Shown one piece after another: positions 1 through 5,424 of a DNA stretch of 12,765 bases. Under the pieces are notes generated by a model that was not told the origin of the DNA, did no database searches, and was given only the letters and a program-made list of their open reading frames with translations. Both the position numbers and the translations under genes were made by a program. Source of the stretch: JAOZHU01 sp964506435 (lineage in GTDB: Archaea; Thermoproteota; Bathyarchaeia; Bathyarchaeales; Bathycorpusculaceae); contig CAZDLK010000052.1 in the NCBI GenBank assembly GCA_964506435.1, positions 1-12,765 of the forward strand, written 5' to 3'. How positions within the stretch are numbered: position 1 is the first letter of the stretch; every line of letters starts with the position of its first letter.

Positions 1-2
1 AG

Positions 3-617
3 TTCCGCTGGTTCACTTCATCCGACGGCTTCTTGATAGTTGCGGGAAAAGACGCGGTTAGCAATGAGGTTCTCGTGAAAAAGTACACTGCTGCGGATGA
101 CGCGGTTTTTCACGCTGACATCACAGGTGCACCATTCGTAGTAGTTAAAACGGAAGGCAAGCAACCCAGTGAGCAGGCGTTGCGTGAGGCAGGCGAGTTT
201 GCCGCGGCGTTTTCCAGAGCTTGGCGTGAGGGCTTTGGTTCTGCGGATGTTTACTGGGTTAAGCCTGAGCAGTTAAGCAAGAGTGGTCCTTCAGGCGAGT
301 ACGTGCCGCATGGCGCTTTCGCTGTGAATGGTAAACGAAACTGGATGCGTAATGTGCCGCTTAGAACTGCCGTTGGTGTAGTTGAGGATGGCGAAGTGAG
401 CTTTGTGGGTGGTGCTGTGGACGCGGTGAAAGCTAAAGCGAAAAGTTACGTTGTTCTTGAGCCAGGTGATGTTGCTGGAAAAGAGCTTCTGAAGCAAGTG
501 CTACGGGCGTTGATGGTGAAGTTGCCGAAAGAGCAACGCGAAAAAGTTGGGAAAGCGTCCATTGAGCAGGTTAGAGAGTTTGTGCCCTTCGCTAAAGGCA
601 GGGTTATGAGCGCTTAG
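3..617 (+). CDS. rqcH: RqcH/NEMF (NFACT) family ribosome quality-control factor, C-terminal part
   Basis: Partial: the reading frame is open from the window edge, so the true start lies upstream; the TTG at 33 is internal. The first visible residues (FRWFTSSDGFLIVAGKDA, then NE.LVKKY, then D.VFHADITGAPFVVVK) match the NFACT-R (DUF814) RNA-binding domain. The part after it (PSGEYVPHGAFAVNGKRNW, then VPLRTAVGVVEDGEV) matches the typical archaeal tail of the same family. These proteins bind the obstructed large ribosomal subunit and peptidyl-tRNA; in bacteria and eukaryotes they direct C-terminal Ala tailing (RqcH) or CAT tailing (Rqc2). The archaeal role is inferred from homology. It ends only 13 bp before the convergent DUF3795 gene. 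The N-terminal NFACT-N and coiled-coil parts cannot be judged here. The family call is firm; the symbol is by homology. Confidence 0.88.
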   Translation, partial: FRWFTSSDGFLIVAGKDAVSNEVLVKKYTAADDAVFHADITGAPFVVVKTEGKQPSEQALREAGEFAAAFSRAWREGFGSADVYWVKPEQLSKSGPSGEYVPHGAFAVNGKRNWMRNVPLRTAVGVVEDGEVSFVGGAVDAVKAKAKSYVVLEPGDVAGKELLKQVLRALMVKLPKEQREKVGKASIEQVREFVPFAKGRVMSA

Positions 618-630
618 CTCTTGCGGCTGA

Positions 631-1197
631 TCATTTTCTTAGTTTCAGTATGTAGTTTTTCTCACGGGCAACTTCGTCTAGCAGCGAATGCATGATTTCG
701 GATTTCGCTTTAAGGTCTAATCCCTTCGCTTTAGCTCTTGCTTCATTCAGAACCGTTTCAAGTTCTCCAATTTCCAAGACGGATGCGGCTATGCAGTAGA
801 GAGTTTTTGAGCGCCCCTCATTGAACTCTGCCAGCATCTCTTTGAGCAGTTGCTCTCTTGTTTTCTGCTCGTTCTCGAACGCTGCGATTCCGTTCTTCTG
901 AATGAAGGCTATGTTATCTTCAACTTTCTGGTAGCAGAGAATTGAATCAAATTTTTTGCCCAGTACTCTGTGCTTGCTCCACCTTGCGCAGGTGTTGTTT
1001 TCTTCGCAAAATCCGCAGAACTCTACGCCTTTTTTCTTGAGCGCACAGTTATGGAAGGGGCATGCAGCGCCCATTCGGTATTCGCTTTTGCAGCCGCCGC
1101 ATTTGCTTTTTGTTTCCCTATGGTATGCTGGACACAGTCTACAGGAAAGACCGCAGATGCCAATTGCCACATGGCTGATTTTCATTGCAGCTTTCAC
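631..1197 (-). CDS. DUF3795 family cysteine-rich protein
   Basis: A 188-residue protein whose N-terminal third carries ten cysteines: C15, C19, C22, C33, C36, C46, C51, C61, C64 and C70. They fall in the CGLSC..C, CGGC and CGFC groups seen in DUF3795 (PF12675). Such clustering suggests zinc or iron-sulfur binding, but no biochemical role is established for the family. The C-terminal two thirds is helical and charged (EQKTREQLLKEMLAEFNEG) with no recognised motif. The start is a GTG at 1197; an ATG four codons later (1185) is an equal alternative, because neither has a clear Shine-Dalgarno. It lies 58 bp downstream of the BtrH-like gene on the same strand, so co-transcription is likely. It is cytoplasmic: no signal or membrane segment is visible. 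Confidence 0.82.
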   Translation of the reverse strand: MKAAMKISHVAIGICGLSCRLCPAYHRETKSKCGGCKSEYRMGAACPFHNCALKKKGVEFCGFCEENNTCARWSKHRVLGKKFDSILCYQKVEDNIAFIQKNGIAAFENEQKTREQLLKEMLAEFNEGRSKTLYCIAASVLEIGELETVLNEARAKAKGLDLKAKSEIMHSLLDEVAREKNYILKLRK

Positions 1198-1255
1198 ACC
1201 GTGGATAGTGCCGCGCTTCGTTCTTATGCCTTTGCATCAGTAAACAAAATGCGCG

Positions 1256-2248
1256 TTAAGCAGGTTTGAGCAGCAGTTTGTATGCTTCTTCCTCAATTTC
1301 AGCAACCGCTAACAACATAGCTGATACTTCCGCCCTGTTCTGTTTCACAGCCGCCTTGCAAAGCTCAATGATTAGCTCGCCAGACTTCTTGAACATGACA
1401 GAGGCTTTTGTCCAGCAGTCCACAGCGTACTTGCGTCCCAAGGCTTCCAGAACAGCTGCCTGCCTGAAACGCATGCCGTTACTGTTTTCGTATGTTCGCG
1501 GCAACATCGGCGGCGTCGTTGCGTAAGCAACCATGTGCTCAAAACACTGCTTGTCATTCCACTCAAGAATTGCGCTTGCTGCTTTGTGCATTGCGGGAAT
1601 ACCGAAGAGGCTCACGGGTGGCTTCAGGAACTTTTCAGCCTTGAAGCGAAAGCCGTTCGCTGCGACTTCGAACTCGGATGGAATTTTTTCAGGGAAAGCA
1701 AATGCTCTGAACGTGTTTTTCTTGCTCATCCCAGGTGTGCTTACGCTTAGAGACTGCTCAAACTCCGCATATGATACGCGCTGCACCTCTTTGCAGCAAC
1801 AGTCCTGCACAAAAACGACTTCTTCCGCGTCGTCGTACCCAACGACGAGAACGTAATGAATTGGAACGTGGATTTTCTGGTAGAGATAAGGAAAATAATG
1901 CAGGTGGTACATGTCAAGTGCCCCCGCCATGACCGGCTGCCCATCATCAATGAACTCTTTAAGCTGCGTGAACATGCTTTTGAAAGTCTTGCCCTCAACC
2001 ACGGTTTCGTTGAACCCGATGATTTGGGCAAGGTCATGTAGCAGGTATTTTGGGCAGGCGCCCCAGTACACTTGATGAGGCGGGATTGCCTTCTTGAAGC
2101 TGAGGTAGGCAAAACCCGACATTCCGCCAACCGACGGCAGCAGAAAATCTGGGTAGTTTGTGTCTTTCCACTCGAACATGTCTTCTAAGCCGTTCCAGAA
2201 ACAGGTGGAGTCGCAGACTCGGTGCGGCAAAGTGATTAGCTTTCTCAT
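1256..2248 (-). CDS. BtrH N-terminal-like papain-fold protein
   Basis: A 330-residue protein resembling the butirosin BtrH N-terminal domain family (PF14399), papain-fold proteins related to acyltransferases and C39-like peptidases. In BtrH itself the domain moves an acyl group from a carrier protein to an aminoglycoside; other members are uncharacterised. Candidate catalytic residues are C12 or C16 in HRVCDSTCFWNGLED, H131 in VPIHYVLVVGYDD, and D139 or D149 in the following strand. This Cys-His-Asp order fits the fold. A glycine-rich turn (SVGGMSG, near 39-45) and GQPVMAG (103-109) also fit. The C-terminal half is helical with no catalytic signature. A TATA-like box lies about 43-50 bp before the ATG on the minus strand, next to a repeat element shared with the divergent regulator. 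Substrate unknown; the family call is moderately sure. Confidence 0.7.
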   Translation of the reverse strand: MRKLITLPHRVCDSTCFWNGLEDMFEWKDTNYPDFLLPSVGGMSGFAYLSFKKAIPPHQVYWGACPKYLLHDLAQIIGFNETVVEGKTFKSMFTQLKEFIDDGQPVMAGALDMYHLHYFPYLYQKIHVPIHYVLVVGYDDAEEVVFVQDCCCKEVQRVSYAEFEQSLSVSTPGMSKKNTFRAFAFPEKIPSEFEVAANGFRFKAEKFLKPPVSLFGIPAMHKAASAILEWNDKQCFEHMVAYATTPPMLPRTYENSNGMRFRQAAVLEALGRKYAVDCWTKASVMFKKSGELIIELCKAAVKQNRAEVSAMLLAVAEIEEEAYKLLLKPA

Positions 2249-2289
2249 GTGTTCTCACAGTCCAGCGTAAGCAAGTTCTCCGCCGTGAC

Positions 2290-2297
2290 GTTAATAG
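2290..2297 (-). promoter_or_regulatory. TATA-like box for the BtrH-like gene
   Basis: On the minus strand the sequence reads CTATTAAC. A TATA box here would place the transcript start near 2268-2270, about 20 bases before the ATG at 2248. Its upstream side is only about 5 bp from inverted-repeat element 1 (2303-2320). Confidence 0.5.
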
Positions 2298-2302
2298 GTA
2301 GC

Positions 2303-2320
2303 GTAACTTTGCGCGGTTAC
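2303..2320. promoter_or_regulatory. Inverted-repeat element 1 (GTAAC-N8-GTTAC), putative operator
   Basis: An 18-bp element with perfect 5-bp arms, GTAAC and GTTAC, around an 8-bp G/C-rich centre. It lies just upstream of the minus-strand TATA-like box. A second copy with the same arms and spacing sits at 2339-2356. The TrmB family binds dyad sites near TATA boxes, so the neighbouring regulator (2403-3122) is the likely binder. The binding is inferred. Confidence 0.5.
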
Positions 2321-2338
2321 ACGGGCTAACGGGGCGGG

Positions 2339-2356
2339 GTAACTGTGGCGGGTTAC
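2339..2356. promoter_or_regulatory. Inverted-repeat element 2 (GTAAC-N8-GTTAC), putative operator
   Basis: Second copy of the 18-bp dyad, 36 bp from the first, with identical arms and a similar centre (TGTGGCGG against TTTGCGCG). It ends about 7 bp before the plus-strand TATA-like box. A further GTAAC half-site follows directly at 2358-2362 and a CTAAC at 2326-2330. This mirrors the position of element 1 against the opposite promoter, suggesting shared autoregulation of the divergent pair. Confidence 0.5.
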
Positions 2357-2362
2357 AGTAAC

Positions 2363-2374
2363 TATTTATTTTTT
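2363..2374 (+). promoter_or_regulatory. TATA-like box for the TrmB-family gene
   Basis: An A/T run (TATTTATTTTTT) centred about 35 bp before the ATG at 2403. A transcript would start near 2393, leaving about 10 bases of leader. This fits the lack of a good Shine-Dalgarno in front of the gene. Confidence 0.55.
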
Positions 2375-2402
2375 CCGCGCCATAGAGGGCATTGGATGCG
2401 TT

Positions 2403-3122
2403 ATGGAGAGCGTCGTCGAGAAACTCAAGCGAGTCGGGCTAACCGAGTACGAAGCCAAAGCCTATTTGGCACTGCTGAACACGCATCTGAGCACGGCTAC
2501 ACAGGCATCTGAAAAGTCAGGCGTACCCCGCACGAAAATTTACGCGGTATTGGAAGCGTTGCGGAACAAGGGTTGGGTGCACGTGTACTCGGGCGTGCCG
2601 TTGCTGTTCAAAGCCATTCAGCCGTTGCGCGTGTTCGAGAAGGCTAAGGCAGACTACGCTGAGTTCTTGGAATCCGTCAAGATGACGCTTAAGGAAGAGG
2701 TGAACAACATGTGTGAAAAATTTGTGATAAAAAGATTCGACGTAGGATTGGAAGGGTTAAAGGAAGAAATTAAGAAAGCGAAAACCGTGGAAATAAACAA
2801 CGCCACAACAGAATTCATTAAAAAAATAAGCGGCGCCTTCAAACCAGACGCTAAAATCCGCATGCTCATGTTTCCAAGCGAAATGAAACCCAACAACATA
2901 CCGAACTTAGAGTGCAAACAGGCTGAGATAGCCATCGTAACTATCATACGAAACAAAGAAGTGCCATCGATGTCAATTGTTCTTGACGAATCGCGAACGT
3001 TCACGGCTTTCCAAGACCCAGTTGACCACAAATACATCATAGACGAAATGCTGTACGACGAATGCCAACGATGCTTCGCAGAATGGAGTAACATGGGCTG
3101 GAACGCAGACGCCCAAACATAG
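2403..3122 (+). CDS. TrmB-family transcriptional regulator
   Basis: A 239-residue regulator. Residues about 10-70 form a winged helix-turn-helix of the TrmB type: LTEYEAKAYLALL, then ASEKSGVPRTKIYAVLEALRNKGWVHV. A helical segment about 75-108 (RVFEKAKADYAEFLESVKMT) probably makes a coiled-coil dimer. The C-terminal part (about 110-239) is a sensor-like domain that ends with the pair C221-x2-C224 and a GW motif. Classical TrmB proteins sense sugars, but this C-terminal part is shorter and the ligand is unknown. The paired cysteines could bind a metal or sense redox state (inference). Its promoter region carries two matching inverted repeats, suggesting autoregulation and control of the divergent BtrH-like gene. 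It is followed after 13 bp by a paralogue of its own sensor domain. The family is clear; the target is not. Confidence 0.85.
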   Translation: MESVVEKLKRVGLTEYEAKAYLALLNTHLSTATQASEKSGVPRTKIYAVLEALRNKGWVHVYSGVPLLFKAIQPLRVFEKAKADYAEFLESVKMTLKEEVNNMCEKFVIKRFDVGLEGLKEEIKKAKTVEINNATTEFIKKISGAFKPDAKIRMLMFPSEMKPNNIPNLECKQAEIAIVTIIRNKEVPSMSIVLDESRTFTAFQDPVDHKYIIDEMLYDECQRCFAEWSNMGWNADAQT

Positions 3123-3127
3123 AGGTG
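3122..3127 (+). promoter_or_regulatory. Shine-Dalgarno that decides the start of the sensor-domain gene
   Basis: GAGGTG lies 8 bases before the ATG at 3136 but only 2 bases before the in-frame GTG at 3130. The ATG is therefore preferred. Confidence 0.6.
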
Positions 3128-3135
3128 CAGTGCAC

Positions 3136-3570
3136 ATGCCGATTGTAGATGGAAAGTACGAGGCAAAAATAAGCACCACCTTTGCCACTGTGGAAGAGGG
3201 CATAGAAGAAATAAAACGCATGATCCAGAAGTCACGGCGCATACGCATAAGCGGCATCCCCATGCAGTTGCTGGAAAAACTGAAACCTTTGCTGAAGGAC
3301 AAAGACCTCATGATTATTCTGCCGCTGGGAGAAAAACCAACGGAAGAACTGAAACAGCTTGCACCAATCGCAACAACAAAAGCACGGATATACGTTGACT
3401 ACAGAGGCGAGGAAGCAAACTCGGGCTCCGTCAGCTTTGCCAACCGCAACTTCAGCGTCATCTGGCGAGACGACAAAATTCTAGACGTTTCCGCCATGGA
3501 ATACAGCAAATGCGTCAAGTGCATGGCAGGCACGTTTGAGGGCGGCTGGCGATACGCCCAAAAATGGTAG
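3136..3570 (+). CDS. Stand-alone TrmB-like sensor domain (no DNA-binding domain)
   Basis: A 144-residue protein with no helix-turn-helix. It can be aligned by eye with the C-terminal half of the regulator just upstream. EEGIEEIKR...RIRISGIP...LMIILPLGEKP lines up with EGLKEEIKK...VEINNATT...IRMLMFPSEMKP. Both proteins end exactly 22 residues after a tyrosine in the pattern Y-x2-C-x2-C-(x)-GW; here the cysteines are C126 and C129. It was therefore probably formed by duplication of the sensor part. It may bind the same ligand, or form mixed dimers with the regulator and alter its activity (inference). It is co-directional and probably in one transcript with the regulator. A T-rich stretch follows its stop codon. 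Confidence 0.7.
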   Translation: MPIVDGKYEAKISTTFATVEEGIEEIKRMIQKSRRIRISGIPMQLLEKLKPLLKDKDLMIILPLGEKPTEELKQLAPIATTKARIYVDYRGEEANSGSVSFANRNFSVIWRDDKILDVSAMEYSKCVKCMAGTFEGGWRYAQKW

Positions 3571-3583
3571 AGCAGACAACACC

Positions 3584-3603
3584 TTGTTTTTTCTATTTTT
3601 TGT
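3584..3603 (+). terminator. T-rich terminator of the regulator pair
   Basis: Two runs of six T or more lie within 20 bases, 14 bases after the stop codon and without a hairpin. This is the usual form of archaeal intrinsic termination. Confidence 0.5.
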
Positions 3604-3655
3604 TAAGCGCGCACGCAAAAACTATGCTGAATATGGTGCAGATAGACTAAAACAA

Positions 3656-3663
3656 CTATATAC
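3656..3663 (+). promoter_or_regulatory. TATA-like box before the small ORF pair
   Basis: CTATATAC follows an A-rich stretch that could serve as BRE. A transcript would start near 3683-3686, which would leave the ATG at 3677 outside the RNA but include the GGGAGG at 3751. A second A/T run at 3670-3677 is an alternative. Confidence 0.45.
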
Positions 3664-3750
3664 ACAACATTAAAAAATGGTTATTACGTTATTATTTGCA
3701 GTTCTTGTCGCCTTCAAGAGAGAGGGCGGTTTTAGAGCAGACGCTTATGT

Positions 3751-3756
3751 GGGAGG
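3751..3756 (+). promoter_or_regulatory. Strong Shine-Dalgarno with no normal start codon behind it
   Basis: GGGAGG is strongly complementary to the 16S 3' end. Nine bases later there is an ATA (3766) in the frame of the 92-codon open stretch, where an ATG would be expected. Confidence 0.5.
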
Positions 3757-3765
3757 AAACGTAAA

Positions 3766-4041
3766 ATAGCCGAGGCAGTTAAAAATAAAATTTCACGTCT
3801 TTTCGTAAAAGTTGCCTTCGCCTTTGAACCGGCAGTTCCGCGGCTTATCTCCTACTACGTAGGACAAGCGTTAAAGAAACGGAAGCAGCGAAATTTGATT
3901 CTGGAGTACAAAACCCGAACCAAACGGCTCGGCAAATTTCACTACAAAACGCAGATTGACATAGACTTGAACTCTAAACAAACCGCTTACATTCTTGATG
4001 GCTGGACTAAAAAAATTAAAAAGTTAAGGGAGGTGGTTTAA
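3766..4041 (+). CDS. Small basic protein ORF without a canonical start codon
   Basis: The frame is open from 3736 to the TAA at 4039-4041, but the first normal start in it is a TTG at 3895, which would leave only 48 residues. If translation starts at the ATA at 3766, nine bases after a strong Shine-Dalgarno, the product is 91 residues. It looks like real protein: AEAVKNKISRLFVKVAFAFE, PRLISYYVGQALKKRKQRN, then FHYKTQIDIDLNSKQTAYIL. It is rich in Lys and Arg and has no membrane segment. The stop codon overlaps the ATG of the next ORF (TAATG), a typical translationally coupled pair. Alternatives are a start codon lost by one G-to-A change, a -1 frameshift from the 30-codon ORF at 3677-3769, or a missing base. 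Function unknown. Confidence 0.5.
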   Translation: MAEAVKNKISRLFVKVAFAFEPAVPRLISYYVGQALKKRKQRNLILEYKTRTKRLGKFHYKTQIDIDLNSKQTAYILDGWTKKIKKLREVV

Positions 4042-4193
4042 TGCCTGAAGAGAAAAAAGGACACTTGAAAATAACAATCGAAGTGGAAGTCAACGAGCCA
4101 CTCATGGACGCAGTGAAAGACTCCATAAACAAGATGACCGCAGCCTTGCCTGAACTGGTAAAGAGCAGAAAAGAAAAAGAAGAAAAACAATAA
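4041..4193 (+). CDS. Small 50-residue hypothetical protein
   Basis: ATG preceded by a perfect Shine-Dalgarno (GGGAGGTG at 4028-4035, 5-7 bases away). The protein starts MPEEKKGHLKITIEVEVNEP, continues with a predicted helix (MDAVKDSINKMTAALPELV), and ends in a charged lysine/glutamate tail. The start codon overlaps the stop of the preceding ORF by one base, so the two are probably translated together. Its strand-helix core resembles the C-terminal part of the preceding protein: both show H-x-K-x2-I-[DE]-[IV]-[DE]-[LV]-N. I do not recognise the family. Two T5 runs (around 4220 and 4242) follow and may end transcription. Confidence 0.6.
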   Translation: MPEEKKGHLKITIEVEVNEPLMDAVKDSINKMTAALPELVKSRKEKEEKQ

Positions 4194-4289
4194 ACCAAAA
4201 CAACAATTTACTCCCCACCATTTTTCGTGCTCCAGCATTTTTCCCAGTTAAAAAGCTGCGTTGCTTGTTATTCATGAACTTCCGAAACA

Positions 4290-4298
4290 TTTTATACG
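4290..4298 (+). promoter_or_regulatory. TATA-like box for the methyltransferase gene
   Basis: TTTTATACG lies about 60 bp before the ATG at 4357, placing the transcript start near 4318. It sits inside the longer open frame that begins at 4261, which is a reason to reject that upstream start. Confidence 0.55.
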
Positions 4299-4356
4299 CA
4301 ACTCACCAGAATGCATAGTAACAACTATTTCAGCAACAAACAAAAAGGTGCAACAC

Positions 4357-4914
4357 ATGAGCATTCTCCGATACCCTGACGAGGAAAAGGTAAGGCGGCA
4401 GTGGCGCAAACCAGAAACCACACTTAAACAAGTGGGCTTGCGCGCGGGCATGGTGTTCATGGACATAGGCTGCGGAGACGGTTTCTTCACAATCCCAGCG
4501 GCGCAACGTGTAGGAGAAAAAGGCGCGGTTTACGCCGTGGACAGGGATGCAGCTGCCATTGAAAAACTGAAAGACAAAGCTGCGGAAAAAGGCTTAACAA
4601 ACATAACCGTCAAGATTGGAGCAGCGGAGGAGACAGTTTTCTGCAAGGAATGCGCGGACATTGTCTTTTGCAGCAGAGTGCTCCACGACTTCAAAGATCC
4701 AGCAAAAGTTTTGCTCAACGCCAAGCAAATGCTTAAGCCCGCTGGGAAGCTGGTGAATTTGGATTGGAAGAAGAAGCACACAATGTTTGGTCCGCCATTG
4801 CATATCAGGTTCAGCGAAGAGCAAGCCGCAGACCTCATCAAAACTGCAGGTTTCACCGTAGAGAGCGTGAAATCTACTGGACGCAACTTTTACGTAGTCA
4901 CGGCAAAGTCATGA
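4357..4914 (+). CDS. Class I SAM-dependent methyltransferase
   Basis: A 185-residue Rossmann-fold methyltransferase of the UbiE/Methyltransf_25 type. Motif I is seen as MDIGCGDGFFT, the acidic end of strand 2 as AVDRD, and the motif IV region as DIVFCSRVLHDFKDP. These make up the S-adenosylmethionine pocket. The substrate cannot be read from the sequence; arsenite, quinone and small-molecule methyltransferases share this core, and no conserved cysteine set for arsenite is evident. The start at 4357 is chosen because AAGGTG lies 6 bases before it (4345-4350), a TATA-like box lies at 4290-4298, and the family core begins soon after. The frame stays open back to 4261, but that would place the promoter inside the gene. 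It converges on the cytochrome-b5-like gene with a 4-bp gap. Confidence 0.85.
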   Translation: MSILRYPDEEKVRRQWRKPETTLKQVGLRAGMVFMDIGCGDGFFTIPAAQRVGEKGAVYAVDRDAAAIEKLKDKAAEKGLTNITVKIGAAEETVFCKECADIVFCSRVLHDFKDPAKVLLNAKQMLKPAGKLVNLDWKKKHTMFGPPLHIRFSEEQAADLIKTAGFTVESVKSTGRNFYVVTAKS

Positions 4915-4918
4915 ACAG

Positions 4919-5170
4919 TTAGGTTAACACGCCTACTTGTTTAGTTTTTTCAAGCACTTCGCCGCTGTGAGGCGCAAGCTCCAACTCTTCAGTCAGGTCT
5001 TTTCCTGCTTGATGCGAGCCAAAGTGGTCGCCGTCTAACCAGAATGAACTTGCAGATACATCGTATACTTTGCTTTTGTATGCTATGTAAGCTGGTTTTC
5101 CGTTTTTTCCATCATACGCGGCTAGTTCTTCAAGTGTGAATTTTTTGAGGTTTTCTGTCAAAAACATCAC
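4919..5170 (-). CDS. Cytochrome-b5-like heme/steroid-binding domain protein
   Basis: An 83-residue single-domain protein. The sequence FTLEELAAYDGKNGKPAYIA, then KVYDVS, W..GDHFGSHQAG, KDLTEEL..APH matches the small prokaryotic proteins of the cytochrome b5/MAPR-like fold (COG4892 type). Likely heme or ligand contacts are among H49, H53 and H68 plus the tyrosines, but the exact ligands differ between subfamilies and heme binding is not certain. It has no signal peptide or membrane helix, so it is probably cytoplasmic. The start is uncertain: GTG (5170) and ATG (5167) directly abut the Shine-Dalgarno-like AGGTG, whereas the TTG at 5161 has normal spacing from it (six bases) and would give MTENLKKFTLEEL. 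An A/T-rich CTTAAAAC near 5200 may be its TATA box. Confidence 0.85.
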   Translation of the reverse strand: MMFLTENLKKFTLEELAAYDGKNGKPAYIAYKSKVYDVSASSFWLDGDHFGSHQAGKDLTEELELAPHSGEVLEKTKQVGVLT

Positions 5171-5254
5171 CTGTCCAATGTAATGTAAGAGAGTAACGGA
5201 AGTTTTAAGCGTTTAGGAAAAACATTACGAAATATGCTGCCGATTGGTTTGCTG

Positions 5255-5375
5255 AGGCTCTGGACAGCGCATACAGATTCAAGGAGAAAAAGGAAAAATT
5301 CGGTAACGATGATACCATCGTTTTTCTGTCCAGAGCCTTTTCAGCACCTGTCGTCGCGTTTTCTCCTTGAGTATG
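5255..5375. repeat. Interleaved long inverted repeats, pseudoknot-like, with an internal hairpin
   Basis: Three perfect complementary pairs are interlaced. Stem A is AGGCTCTGGACAG (5255-5267) with CTGTCCAGAGCCT (5326-5338), 13 bp. Stem B is TCAAGGAGAAAA (5279-5290) with TTTTCTCCTTGA (5359-5370), 12 bp. Stem B is extended by CATAC (5270-5274) with GTATG (5371-5375) across a 4-base bulge. Hairpin C is AACGATG-ATAC-CATCGTT (5305-5322), followed by a T run on the plus strand. The order A-B-C-C'-A'-B' makes A and B cross, as in a pseudoknot. It lies 50 bp past the stop codon of the propeller gene on its transcribed strand. Nothing here is recognisably coding. A structured RNA or 3' UTR element is the favoured reading; a DNA-level element is possible. 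Confidence 0.75.
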
Positions 5376-5424
5376 GACGATGTACTAAGAAAGGGGGAAA
5401 TCGTAGTGTTTTTCTTGTGTTGCA

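Noticed and set aside
956..1269. Plus-strand ORFs opposite the DUF3795 and BtrH-like genes
   Set aside because: They are antisense shadows of conserved cysteine-rich and papain-fold coding sequence, with no starts supported by ribosome-binding sites.
4261..4356. N-terminal extension of the methyltransferase (MLVIHELPKHF...)
   Set aside because: The extension contains the TATA-like box (4290-4298) and the Shine-Dalgarno (4345-4350) of the ATG at 4357 and shows no family resemblance.
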